Shown: positions 35,375 through 46,448, numbered from the stretch's first letter. The stretch: DNA of 64,000 nucleotides from Persicaria tinctoria (GCA_037127255.1 JBANSL010000001.1:29878501-29942500), one strand, 5' to 3'. Notes: generated by a model from the sequence alone, not told the origin. Made by a program: numbers and translations.

Positions 35375-36376
35375 TGAAGAGTCTATATGGTGATAAGTAA
35401 TACTCTAGAAGGGGCGATGAATAGAGTATGCTCAATTTTCGCAATATAAGAAAACTTAAAACAGTTTGCAAAACAACTTGTCAAGACCTTGATGTGCAAT
35501 TAAATCTTGGCAAAGCAAAATCGAGTAAGATAAAGTAAATGCGGAATATAAAATGAACACGCGATTTGTTAACGAGGTTCGACATAAACTTGGACTACGT
35601 CCCCGCCTAGGGTTATCCAACCCATAGGATTCAAACCTCTTTATTTTACTTTCCTTGAGCCTAGAACTTCCTAGGAGAACTTCTCTTCCCCTATACAAAG
35701 CCTTACCGCTTCTATTCTAGCTCTAAACTTTACAATCGAAATAGAGGAACCCACTACACAACAAAGTGTGCTATGACGAGTATGAAACTCAAAGATTGAA
35801 TCAAATGACTTGTACAATAACGATTGTGTTTCTCTCAACACTCAAAAACCAACCACACTAAGCTCAACGAGTATCTAAGAGAAAGCTTTGCTTCTAAATG
35901 CTTTTGGATCAGTGCTTGCTTCGATAATCTTCCTCTTTCATTTACAGCGTATAAATAGATGTCCAAGAGCACCGTTGAAGTTTGAATTTCTTCCAATTCC
36001 AGAAAACGCGCCCCTTGATTTGGTGCAAATCGGCTAGCCTTGATCTTCAAGAATCCTTCTTTCCTTACTGAGTTGATCATATATGGAAATTGTGAGATCT
36101 CTCACAATAGATGTGAGCCCAAATACATTCGGTACTCAGACCCATACAAAATAGGCTCATCTCTTCAAACAAAGTCATGTAAGTTAGCTTGGATAGACAT
36201 AATATAAAAAACCAATTCATAACTTGGTATAGAATAGGATGTGCGCAATATAGACTGCAATACATAGTCCTGGTTTCAAGACCTTGAAACCAATACAGTG
36301 TTTTGTCTTTCATCATCCCTTGATGTCACCCTGCAAGTTAGTGTTTCAAGATCTTACAATCAAGGTGGAATCTTCA
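35375..36376 (-). repeat. 5' LTR of the SIRE-like copia element (complete)
   Basis: 1002 bp from TGAAGATTCC (36376 downward) to ...CTCTTCA (35375), followed by TTGGTATTAGATG as a degenerate initiator-Met primer site (35358-35374). No coding claimed. Confidence 0.85.
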
Positions 36377-36433
36377 GAATATATGAATATTAGCTTGTTT
36401 CAATATGAATATAATGTAAAATATGAGTATATG

Positions 36434-38504
36434 TGTTGTGAGCTGAATTTACCATGTTTTACATTTAAGTTTATATCGATTTCTGCATACATTTCATTCA
36501 TTTGGGCTAAGATAGTACAGAATCTATGTAGTTTATGTTTATTTGCCAAATTATGGAATCTACACCAGTTTCTGTTTAATTCGCAGATTTCGAGACATTT
36601 TACAGCAATTCTACAGAAGGTCGGAAAAGCTCGGAAAACCACTACAGAAGTCCAAGGTCAAAGAAGCAGCGGAACCAGTCGAATCAACCTGAGAGTCAAG
36701 GTTACTCGATCTCGAGTAGACCTTACTCTACCTCGACGAGCATGTCCGGGCAACCTTGGTCGAGCAAGCCTGATCGAGAGAGCTGAGTCAACCCGACTTC
36801 CGGAGCCAACTCGATCTCGACAAACCCTAGTCGAGATCGACGAAGACCAGCACCACACCCGGAGTCGAGGAGAGGACTGATCGAGAAGCCGAGGACAACC
36901 CTACTCGATCTCGACAAGACCTGGTCGAGATCGACAAGCCCCACAACGCCAGTCCGAGTCCGTGCCGAGGAGAAGCTGCTCGACCAGAGGAGGCCACACC
37001 CTACTCGATCTCGACGAACCCTGGTCGAGATTGACGAGCCCCTGAGTCCAGATCCGAGCCAGTCGAGTACAGCCACCCGAGGAGACCTAGTCGATGACCC
37101 ATTCCTACTCGACATCGACAAGGGCTACTCGAGGTCGACGAGCACCAGGATCCATGTCCGAGCCTGTCGAGGACTAGCTAGCCGAGACGACAAGCCAAGT
37201 CAGTCGATCACTTTCCTACTCGAGGTCGACAAGGCCCTTGTCGAGGTCGACGAGGATTCCCGAAGTTGTGCGACGCGGTTTGATCAACTCTACTCGGATT
37301 GGGAGTCCTTGGAGCCGAAGTTTGCCAAAGTCTATCCGATTTATCCACATCTATCATGAAGAGAAGGAGTTCTATCCATTGAAGACCTTTTAGATATATT
37401 TTCCTATTTCGGATTTAATTATGTTATGGCTTTTATTTATCTTTTTAAGTTTTAGATAAAGTTTTAGATATAGATAGATATCTTCTAGAATAGCTAGGGA
37501 ATGAAGCCTATAAATAAAGCCCATGGGGCTCAGTTCTATTGATTCAATTTTCAGTAGGAGAAGTAGTAGTAGAGAGAGAAAGGGAGAGTGAGCGGCCGAT
37601 TGGAGTTGTGAAGCGAGAGCGGAGTTGGCTTCAAGCGGTTGTAAACTTTGGTTTATATTTATGCAAGTTGTTTCTTTTCAATCAATGATGTATGAGTTTG
37701 CGATGAAGAGCGAGTAGTCCACCCACTTCTAGGGTTGGGGCGAGCCCGACGATAGCCATGCATAATTGAGGTAAAGATCCGACCTTTATCATGTTTTGAG
37801 CATTTTCCTACTTGTTGATGTGTTTATTGCCCGTCTAATGGAGATCCATGCTAACAACTTGGATTATAAACATAAAATCGGTAGAGACAATTAGGGTTTC
37901 TTGAGAGAGTTGTCTAATTGTTGGAAAAGGCGAAAGCTTAATCCTTTAATGCGATTCACATGATTATCTGTTTGGTCCTGCCTTATGCATGTTTGGTTAT
38001 CGTTGTTGCAAACCCCAATCTTGGAAGTTCTTTTACATAAAGTTTAGTTCAAGATCCCAAAGCATTTGTTTTTACTTTCTTTTATTTCGTTTTTACTCCC
38101 TGCCCTCGTCGATCTCGACCAAGCCTGGTCGACCTCGACCACTGATTCTCGACCCAGAGTCGCCGTAGCTTACCTGTGCAGGAACTCGACCAGACCTACT
38201 CGACCAAGACGAAGGCTACTCGATCTCGAGTAGAGCCTTGTCGAGATCGACCACCGTTGCCGAGCTGTTGTGCCCTGTTCGACTGTCCGAGCTTCTGTCG
38301 ACTAACCTTAGTCGAGCTCGAGGACTTCTGTGGTCGACTTTCGTGAGATTCCACCGCTGCCTAAGATCCGCTGACATGCTTCCTCGTGTATCGATCCTGA
38401 CTTCCCGCTGCTACATCAGGAGGAGGTCTTGTAATTATTTGCGTGGGCAGAATCTGGTTTGAATTATTTTATCATATTTCATACTCGATTTCCTCCTTAC
38501 AACA
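36434..38504 (+). mobile_element. Solo LTR of the TCGA-rich gypsy-like family
   Basis: 2071 bp with perfect inverted ends TGTTGT...ACAACA, flanked by ATATG (36429-36433 and 38505-38509). It is the same family as 1-1366. The TATA-like TATAAATAAAG is near 37512. The 5' part (36690-37260) holds about ten copies of a unit of the form CTACTCGATCTCGAC...GTCGAGATCGACGA. The lack of an interior with intact TSDs means LTR-LTR recombination removed the element. Confidence 0.85.
36690..37260. repeat. Array of TCGA-centred palindromic units
   Basis: Irregular tandem units of about 40-100 bases, each pairing ACTCGATCTCGAC with GTCGAGATCGACGAG, so single strands could form many hairpins. The minus-strand frame 36723-37121 across it is a composition artefact. 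Confidence 0.75.
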
Positions 38505-38690
38505 ATATGAATATGATATTATTTATTCTTACCCAACATAAAATAAATAACATCATATTCATATTCACAAGCAACAATATTCATATATTCACACCCACAT
38601 ACATAATATTCATATTAATGTAACACAATATTCATTCGTTTCACTTTTCGTTTCACTAGAACTTTTACCTAATCGGATATACTACGTATA

Positions 38691-38935
38691 CGACAGGCAT
38701 TGTATATATGTATAGTGAAGGATCTGACAATTAATTGCTGTTGATGGACATACCTTTATGAAAAACAACATATAAACAAGTTAAAATAGTCATACTTATC
38801 TTTATTCCCTCCCTATCCCTCCACCTCGCAACACCATGTCGATCTACACCATATTGCGTTTTTAAGTTTTTTGCTCATCTTTATTCATCCATTAAATTAC
38901 AATAGAGCAAAAATCTTTGAACATAGAGCAAAAAT
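38691..38935. other. No gene seen
   Basis: AT-rich spacer between two elements. AGAGCAAAAATC is repeated at 38904 and 38926. Confidence 0.4.
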
Positions 38936-39039
38936 CATTGTACAGTTACCATTGTACCCTCAGGGTTTTCACCCATTGATATATATACAGGAGTAGGTCT
39001 CTGAGATCCGTCAAGGACTCAGTTCTCCAAACACTTACA
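38936..39039 (+). repeat. 5' LTR of short-LTR copia, lacking its first ~22 bases
   Basis: Matches 42260-42362, but the opening TGTTAGCAATATATTATTTA of the other LTR is absent. What is left abuts the TSD directly. Confidence 0.8.
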
Positions 39040-39050
39040 TGGTATCAAGC
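39040..39050 (+). other. Primer-binding site, initiator-tRNA-Met type
   Basis: TGGTATCAAGC directly after the LTR end TTACA; the canonical plant copia site is TGGTATCAGAGC. Confidence 0.8.
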
Positions 39051-42000
39051 TGTGTGTGAAACCCTAATTTTTTTCGTTTCACACAAACGATCCGCTGCCG
39101 CCGCTACGCCACCGCCGCTCCTAAGCCGCCGCCGCCCTAGCCGCCGCCGACCCTACCTGCCGCCGCTACCTCCTGCCGCCGCCGCTCCTTCGCCGCCGCC
39201 GTCCAGCAGCCCTAGCCGCCGCAGCCCCTCCTCCACCCCCTTATTCCGCCACCGCCGCCGCTAACCCTAGTCGCCGCACCCTAGTTAGCCGCCGCCGCCT
39301 CTCTCTTGTCCCAACCCCTCGCCATGACCGACACAATCAATTCCCCGTTGTCGCCTTTCCTGGTCGCTCCCAACATGCTATCCAGGGAGGACACCCGACC
39401 TAGCCCTTCGCCGTACTGGCCTCGGCCCTGGGCCGGCTACCCGCTACCCTACCTGCAGCAACCCTACTGCTACCCGGTTCCCCACCCTCCGTCCGGATGT
39501 CTGGCATGCTCGTTTAGGACACCCTAGCGATCATGTCCTGGACACTCTCCGTTCAAACCGTTTTATTTCTTGTCATAAGGCCTCCGTCATTTGTTCATCA
39601 TGTCAAATTACCAAGAGCAAAAGACTACCCTTTAGTCTCTCCCATTCCCATACATTTGCACCATTTGATATTATACATTGTGACTTGTGGACATCTCCTA
39701 TTCCAAGTGCTAGTGGTTTTCGATACTATTTGGTTGTCCTTGATGATTTCACCAATTTTGTTTGAGTTTTTCCCCTACGCCACAAATCGGAAACACAAAG
39801 TCATATTGTAAACTTTCACACATTTGTCCGCACTCAATTCAATTTGCATGTCAAGGCTATTCAGTGCGACATGGGAGGCGAGTTTGACAACATTGTCGTC
39901 CGCTCCTTTTGTCAACAACAGGGGATAGCCCTCCGCTTCTCTTGTCCTCAAACCTCTCCACAAAATGGCAAAGCGGAACGCATCCTCCGCACCCTCAATG
40001 ACAAAACTCGAACACTCCTACATCACGCCTCTCTCCCCCTCTCCTTTTCGGTTGAGGCACTTCACATGGCCACCTATCTCCACAATATACTTCCCTCCAA
40101 AGCACATGGCCACCTATCTCCACAATATACTTCCCTCCAAAGCAATTGGCAACTCCATCCCAACCTTGACACTCTACAAGCGCTACCCCTCTTACGATCA
40201 CATTAGAGTGTTTGGATGTCTCTGTTTTCCCAACATGAGTGTCACCGCCCCTCACAAGCTATCCCCACGATCCATTAAATGTGTCTTCTTGGGCATCTCC
40301 CCACACCATCGAGGCTACCGTTGTCTTCACTTGGATACCAATCGGGTTGTCACTTCGCGCCATGTGATTTTCGACGAACAGACCTTCCCCTTCGCCACAC
40401 CACCCACCCACACCACCCACTTCTGACGAATTCCCACCCCTCCTACGCTACCTATTTCAACAAGCATCATCCGGAACCAACCCCCCGCCCAAATCGATTG
40501 CCGGCTGGCGCCGCAACCTGCGGTGGGTACACCCCCCCCACCGGCAGCGCCCGCCGCACCCCCCCCCCCCCCCGCAGGCAACCCCACTTAACCGCCAACC
40601 TCCGCTTGCACCCCCCGCCCATTCCATGAAGACCCGGTCGCAGTCCGGGATCTTCAAACCTAACCACAAATACGACCTTCTCACTCCGTCCCCCGACATA
40701 TCTCCTCTCCCAAAATCACCCCACAAGGCCTTATAGGACCCGAACTGGCAAGCCGCCATGATGGATGAGTTTAGTGCTCTTATTAAAAACGGCACATGGG
40801 ACCTCGTTCCAAGGCCTCGGGACACTAATATCATTAACTGCATGTGGTTGTTCAAGCATAAGTACAGGTCAGACGGAACTCTAGAGCGACACAAGGCTCG
40901 GCAAGTCGCAGGAGGTTGGGGTTGACTGTGATGAGACTTTCAGCCCGGTCGTCAAACCGGCTACCATCCGCACAGTTCTGAGCATCGCTCTTACTAAGGA
41001 TTGGCATATCCATCAGCTTGACGTCAAGAATGCCTTCCTTCACGGCAACCTTCAGGAGACTGTGTATATGCATCAACCGTCAGGCTTCTATGATCACACC
41101 CGCCCATCTCACGTCTGCCTTCTCCGGAAGTCTCTCTATGGGTTGAAACAGGCGCCTCGCGCCTGGTATCAGCAGTTCGCCACGTACCTCACTGACATTG
41201 GCTTTCAGGGCAGTCAGTCTGATCACTCCCTTTTTGTGTTCCACTCAGGGTCTGACACCGCCTATCTTCTCCTGTACGTTGATGACATCGTGCTCACCGC
41301 TTCCTCTACATCGCTCCTGTCTAGGCTGATGGCCCTGCTTCAATCAGAGTTCGCCATGACTGATCTCGGATCCCTGAGCTACTTCCTTAGGGTCTCTGTG
41401 TCACGCACTCCTACTACCCTGTTCCTTCATCAGCAGAAGTACGCTCTTGAGATCGTCGACAAAGCCGGCATGACGTCTTGCAAACCCGCCACCACCCCCG
41501 TCGACTGCAAGTCCAAGCTCGACGCTGCCTCCAGTCCTAAGGTTTAGGATCCTACAACCTACCGCAGTCTGGTCGGTGCTCTCCAGTATTTGACATTCAC
41601 CAGACCGGACATTGCCTTCGCCGTACAACAGATCTGCTTATACATGCATGATCCCCGCGAGCACCATCTTCAGGCGCTCAAGAGGATAATCCGGTACATC
41701 AAGGGCACCTCTGACATGGGTTTACATCTCGCTCGCAGCAGGTTTGACTCCCTCACCGCCTACTCTGACACTGACTGGGCGGGTTGTCCTGAAACTCGGC
41801 GCTCCACATCTGCTTTCGCAGTGTACCTGGGCGACAATCTGGTATCGTGGTCCTCCAAGCGTCAGGCTACCATCTCCCGCTCGAGTGCCGAGGCTGAGTA
41901 TCGTGGTGTTGCCAACGCCGTCGCTGAGACCTGCTGGCTCCGCAACCTTCTCTGCGAACTCCGGGTTCCCCTTCGATCGGCTACACTGGTCTACTGCGAC

Positions 42001-42237
42001 AATGTCTCCGCTGTTTACCTGTCGTCGAACCCAGTTCAGCACCAGCGGACGAAGCATATCGAAATTGACATTCATTTCGTCAGAGAGAAGGTCGCCCTAG
42101 GCCAGGTCCGAGTTCTTCATGTCCCTTCCGCACACCAGTATGCGGACATTTTCACAAAAGGCTTACCTACTCCTCTTTTTACTTCTTTTCATTCCAGTCT
42201 TGCTATTCGCTCACCTCTAGCTGCGACTGAGGGAGGA
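39051..42237 (+). pseudogene. copia gag remnant and pol, with deletion, shifts and stops
   Basis: A proline-rich gag start (39324-39510) jumps straight to the pre-integrase region (HARLGHPSDHVLDTL-like, from 39505), so most of gag and protease are deleted. The integrase core follows (IQCDMGGEFDN, SPQNGKAERILRTLND) with a 40-bp tandem duplication at 40063-40142 that shifts the frame. Then come LGHLP/HRGYRCLH (the RT-linker region), RT (DVKNAFLHGNLQE, LYGLKQAPRAWY, catalytic YVDDIV near 41275) and RNase H (SAEAEYRGVANAVAETCWL, CDNVSAVYLSSNPVQHQ) to 42240. A stop at 41546 and a shift near 40910 also break it. A 15-C run lies at 40559-40573. Confidence 0.88.
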
Positions 42238-42362
42238 TGTTAGCAATATATTATTTATACATGTACAGTTACCATTGTACCCTCAGGGTTTTCACCTATT
42301 GATATATATACAGGAGTAAACCTCTGAGATCCGTCAAGGACTCAGTTCTCCAAACACTTACA
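42238..42362 (+). repeat. 3' LTR of short-LTR copia (complete)
   Basis: 125 bp, TGTTAG...TTACA, preceded by GAGGGAGGA polypurine tract. Confidence 0.85.
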
Positions 42363-42707
42363 AAAATGAGCTAGAAGAAAATATTGACGTTATAAATTTG
42401 TAGTGTATACAAGGCTTATAATATACACTACTATAGTCATAGAGATCAAACTTTATATAAAATTTGACAAACTGTAGTAGTTGTTCGATCACTTGGAACC
42501 CAAATATCATGAAAAAATATCAGAAGTTAATTGAGTGATGCTTAATGAACAATCTTTTTCATAAATTGACGATCATAATTAAAATAAGATAGCTGGATGA
42601 TATTCATATAATATGGTTTGGACCAGCTGTTACAGGCCAACTTTGAGTTTGCGTTTCTTGCCCGTCTTGGATCGTTTTAATTGGATTACAAGTCTTCTCT
42701 CTTTTTC
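42363..42707. other. No gene seen
   Basis: AT-rich unique sequence; no frame or motif. Confidence 0.4.
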
Positions 42708-43018
42708 GCTGTGAATTGGAAGTGGACTTGACTGTATATATATATAGGGAGGAAGATGATCATATATATATAGCTATATATTCTGTGGTCTGCAAAATCG
42801 GGTTATAAACTCAGCCCAAGGATGTAAGAAAGTGATAGGGAGGAAGACGACGATTCTCAAAAGCCAATGATGTGTTTGTTGTTTAATAACTCAATTGGTT
42901 CAAGCTGAACGTCTCGTCGTTACCTAGCTTCAACTCATCAATGTGGCCAAACTGATCACCATTCACCATGTGCCGACAGTGACGTTAACGATCCATGTAC
43001 TCCATTGGTGTAAGCATA
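42708..43018. repeat. Duplicated segment, copy 2
   Basis: Direct, diverged copy of 27402-27712 with an extra TATATATA-rich stretch near 42735-42780. Confidence 0.65.
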
Positions 43019-43079
43019 AGTTATTTTATGATTTTTAAAATATGACATAAATTAGCGATTTTTTTTTCAACGAAAATTT

Positions 43080-43915
43080 GTTTTTTATTTAAATACATTT
43101 ACCTTTTGTGTAATTTTGATTAAAAATCTAATTTAATATTGTTTCAAGTTCTATTTCAAAACTATAAAAGTTAGATGTTATTTTTTATTTTAAAAAAGAC
43201 ATTGGTAGCAAGGTTATTAGGATCGGGATTCTAGGATCGAATCACAATAGGGTTCGTGGATCGGATCGTAAGATCCCATTAGAGGATCGTAAGATCCTCG
43301 AAATATAATTAAATAATAAAATAAAAATATATAGAACAAAGTTGCTTAATTTAAAGTTCTAGAATGAGGGAAAAAAATGTTAGTTACACAATATATTTTG
43401 ATTTTAAGACATAAAAATCTACGTTTACGACCTTAGACAGTGTAATATTGGTTAAAAGACTCGAAAACAATTGTTTCAAAGCTATTTTTCACGTTCCTTA
43501 CATGAATGTGTACATTTAAACACCCTAAAATCAACCAAGAAAATAAAACAAATGTTTAAAAAATACATATTGTTAATAAAAATAGGATCTTTAGGATCGT
43601 GTGGGATCGTAAGATCCTATCGATCCATTAAGATTCTAAAGATCCCATTGTAGATCCTACTCAAAAAAGATCCTATGCATAGATCCGGATCGGGCCCCTA
43701 GGTAGGATCGTAGGATCTTAAGATTCTAAAGATCCGGATCGGGATTCTAATAACAATGATTGGTAGTGATAAAAGTTAGATGTTAATTTTTTTTACCTTT
43801 TTTGTAATTTTTTATTTTAAAAAACCTAGTTTAATATTGTTTTAGATTTTATTTCAAAACTATAAAAGTTAGGTGTTAATTTTTATTTTAAAAAAGATAT
43901 TGGTGCTTGATGGTG
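43080..43915. repeat. Diverged direct repeat flanking the GATC-rich element
   Basis: About 43100-43210 and 43795-43910 are direct copies (TTCAAAACTATAAAAGTTAG, TTTATTTTAAAAAAGA-ATTGGT). A third partial copy (ATTGGTAG...AAAAGTTAGATGTTA) lies at 43759-43785. The intervening DNA is the GATC-rich element. Confidence 0.6.
43213..43754. mobile_element. GATC-rich small TIR element
   Basis: 542 bp with ends GTTATTAGGATCGGGAT and the complement of ATCGGGATTCTAATAAC. Both subterminal regions are packed with GGATCGTAAGATCC-type palindromes separated by AT-rich core DNA. A MITE with subterminal repeats is the best reading; superfamily and TSD are not determined. The 60-codon frame at 43471-43653 is not a gene. 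Confidence 0.5.
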
Positions 43916-44197
43916 AGATAAGCATATAGTAGTAAAAGTTTGATTTATTTTTGTCACTTTTTAAAGTTCATGGTGCTACCTGCTCACCCCACCAAAGTTT
44001 GGGTTTTTATTATCTTATTTGTGCACGTTATCATTTTATTATTACACTTTATAATCTTATTCATGAACGGGAACAAAAAGAAGACAACGATAAATAGTTT
44101 ATGCGGGATTTTGAACTCGAACCATTGTGCATGGGCACATCGCTATACCATTTTTAATGAGACAATTTAGGAAATAGGCACTTTTTTGGCCTAATTA
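43916..44197. other. No gene seen
   Basis: AT-rich spacer; includes a B-box-like word on the minus strand near 44118 but no A box or tail. Confidence 0.3.
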
Positions 44198-44334
44198 GCA
44201 AAATGTCCAAGGTTTGGGACAAATTAGTGGAGTGTCCACCCAATTAAATAACATAATCTCTTCCCATTCGTGCCCAATTCCTCTGTTGTTCATCGTCGAT
44301 CATTCGGCCTCTCCGCTCATAGTCTCCGATGCAA

Positions 44335-44472
44335 CCAGATCGCTCCTTCACGGCTCCTCAAATCTCTCTTCCTCCGGCCACCAGATCGCTCCTTCTCGGC
44401 TCCTCATATATCTCTTCCTCCGGCCACCAGATCCACCAAGATCCGATGCCACCTCTGATGCTAGATCCGAGA
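44335..44472. repeat. 46-bp tandem repeat, about 2.5 units
   Basis: Units start CCAGATCGCTCCTTC at 44335 and 44381, and a partial at 44427. A related CCGATGCCACCT phrase recurs at 44442 and 44502. Confidence 0.8.
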
Positions 44473-44835
44473 TCTCGAAATCGATCCAGATCCACCGAGA
44501 TCCGATGCCACCTCCGGCCACCAAATCATTCCTTGTCACCGCCGTTGCTGCTTCTTCTCTGGTCGCCGGAGTTCGCGCGGGATCTCTCCTCTGAGATCTG
44601 AGATCTCTCCTCTCCTCCTTGTGTTGAGCGCCACCAATTGCGACTGAGAGTGGTCGCCGGAGATCCCCCCTCCTCCTCGGATCCGAGATCTCCTCTTGTG
44701 TTCATCAGTTTACAAAGGAAGAAGGTAGGAGAAGAAACAATATTTGTTAAATTACAAAAAATACCCTATAAATATGAGAAATTAAAAAAAACAATCTATA
44801 TTTTATTACGTGATCCATAATCTATACTTTTATTT

Positions 44836-45430
44836 TTATTTTTGCACAAAAAAATATTATGTTTGCACAACATATGGTTATATTTACACAAGCACAACAT
44901 ACGGTTATATTTGCACGCCAAAATGTATTGACCCGGAAAAAAAAACTAGACTTGGGTTATATTTGCATAACATATGGTTATATTTGTACAACGTACTCTA
45001 ATATTTGCACGAAAAAATGTAAGAAAAAAAAAACTAGACTTGGGTCATATTTGCTCAACTTACGGTTATATTTGCATAACGTACTCTTATATTTGCACAA
45101 CAAAATGTAAAAAAAATAATAAAAAAAAAACTGGACTTGGGTCATATTTGCATAACTTACGGTTATATTTGCACGGCATACTCTTATATTTGCACAAAAT
45201 ACTCTCATATTTGCACGACAAAATGCAAAAAAAAAAAAAAAACTAGGCTTGGGTCATATTTGAACAACATACGGTTATTTTTGCACATGCACAAAATACT
45301 CTTATTTTTGCATGACAAAATGTAAAAAAAAACTAGACTTGGGTCATATTTGCTCAAAATACAGTTATTTTTGCACATGCACAGCATACACTTATTTTTG
45401 CACGACGAAATGCAAAAAAAAAAAAAAAAA
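44836..45430. repeat. Minisatellite of about six 85-115-bp units
   Basis: Each unit runs AAACTAGACTTGGGTCATAT, then TTTGC..CAAC-TACGGTTATA, TTTGCAC...TACTCTTATA, TTTGCACGACAAAATG and a poly-A run of variable length. Frames across it (for example 44859-45110) encode only a repeating Y-I-C-x-T-Y-G-Y-I-C pattern, explained by the DNA repeat. Confidence 0.85.
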
Positions 45431-45545
45431 AGAGTGAGGCTATAGGCAAGATGATAAAATTGATATTGGCAAGATAGACACTCCACCAATTTGTCCCAAA
45501 GTGTGGATATTTCACCAATTGAGACAACTTTTTTGGACATTTTGC

Positions 45546-46342
45546 AAACTCCCCCATTTTTAATTGAGCTAATAGGCTTTTAATGGCACAAGTCCCATTA
45601 AAGTACAAAACCGCCATAAAAATAGCAGTCGGTAAAGAAATATTTTGGTAGGAAACTTACTTTACATTATGAAAATGCACATTTATTAATAATAAAATTT
45701 ATTGTATTATTTGTTCACTTTATATTTTATAATCTCATATTTTTCACTTTTTAAAATAAAGAAAAAAAAATGTGATGTAACATATTTTGCTGCATTTTGT
45801 AATCTTATTGTTGCACCGTATAATATTATTTCAAATAAAAATTACGGGCTTATTAACATCTGTAATTTTTATAATTGAAATAAGGGCAATATTGGTAGAA
45901 ATAGAAAGTATGGGAGAAGTGGTGACATTTACCTCATAATTAGGGTCATTTACCCATTTGTCTTTTTACCCCGTAAAATCAGGCTTATTTACACATCAAT
46001 TAGACCCATTTATCTATTACTCATTTAATTAGACCCATTAAAACGGATTTTCATTTTAAGAACCATTTTCATTTGAACCATTACCTATATATATAGAGTT
46101 AGTAAATGTGCTAAAAATAAAAGAAAAAATGTAATTGGTTTTAAAAGACAAAAGGAGGAAGAAAAAAAAATAATTAAAGGAAATAAATTTGAGTTGAGCC
46201 CAATAATTATCTTAGATTGAACTCAATGTTTTGAATTAAGTATAATAGTTAGTTAAAAAGAAATAAAAAATTAAAAAATGGCAAAATGACTTGATTGGTG
46301 GAAGAGGGATGATTAAGAGGAGGCCGACACATAAGCTTTAAA
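45546..46342. other. No gene seen; AT-rich
   Basis: Non-coding; no frame or repeat of note. Confidence 0.5.
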
Positions 46343-46357
46343 TATTTTAAATCAAGA

Positions 46358-46448
<91 letters not shown>

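Larger units (their letters stand above)
30223..36376 (-). mobile_element. SIRE/Maximus-like Ty1/copia retrotransposon, degenerate
   Basis: 6154 bp flanked by GAATA (30218-30222 and 36377-36381). The ends are TGAAGA...TCTTCA, and a complete 1002-bp 5' LTR lies at the right. Gag, protease, integrase, RT and RNase H follow in copia order on the minus strand. The 3' LTR is truncated. The RT motif YVDDILFGAT and the LTR length are typical of the SIRE/Maximus lineage (inferred). No env-like frame remains. Confidence 0.88.
30118..38690. mobile_element. AT-rich inverted-repeat element split by two LTR insertions
   Basis: The left arm (about 30118-30222) and the reverse complement of the right arm (38505-38690) share TATATTCGGATAGGG-like/TATATCCGATTAGG ends, GAAACGAAA, GAAACGGATGAATACTGTTG-like blocks and ATATGAATATT words. 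Removing the two insertions (30223-36376 and 36434-38504, each with its own TSD) leaves about 340 bp of MITE-like sequence. The ends are imperfect and the superfamily is unassigned. Confidence 0.4.
38936..42362 (+). mobile_element. Short-LTR Ty1/copia element, internally deleted
   Basis: Flanked by AAAAT (38931-38935 and 42363-42367). The right LTR is 125 bp (42238-42362); the left LTR keeps 101-104 bp. Primer site TGGTATCAAGC (39040-39050) and polypurine tract GAGGGAGGA (before 42238) are in place. Only 3.4 kb long: most of gag and protease are missing. RT motif YVDDIVLTAS and short LTRs suggest the Ale/Retrofit group (inference). Confidence 0.88.
44198..45545. mobile_element. TIR element carrying a GC-rich segment and a minisatellite
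   Basis: 1348 bp. Left end GCAAAATGTCC...TTTGGGACAAATTAGTGGAG matches the reverse complement of the right end, which has a 25-base insertion. Inside are a GC-rich part (44280-44720, with 46-bp tandem units and gene-like composition) and an A/T-rich minisatellite (44836-45430). No transposase motif. Superfamily unknown. Confidence 0.65.

Noticed and set aside
36723..37121. 132-codon minus-strand frame rich in Arg/Ser/Val
   Set aside because: It arises from TCGA palindrome units inside the solo LTR.
36690..37260. CRISPR-like array
   Set aside because: Units are irregular, palindromic and in an LTR of a plant genome; no cas genes or uniform spacers.
44095..44160. Possible tRNA-like or SINE sequence
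   Set aside because: Only a weak B-box-like word; cloverleaf and A box not found.
44859..45325. Frames encoding a repeating Y-I-C-x-T-Y-G-Y-I-C peptide
   Set aside because: A direct consequence of the DNA minisatellite; poly-A runs of varied length shift the frame, so no selection on protein is visible.
44836..45430. CRISPR-like or centromeric satellite array
   Set aside because: Only about six units, bounded by TIRs of one element; unit length varies from 85 to 115 bases.
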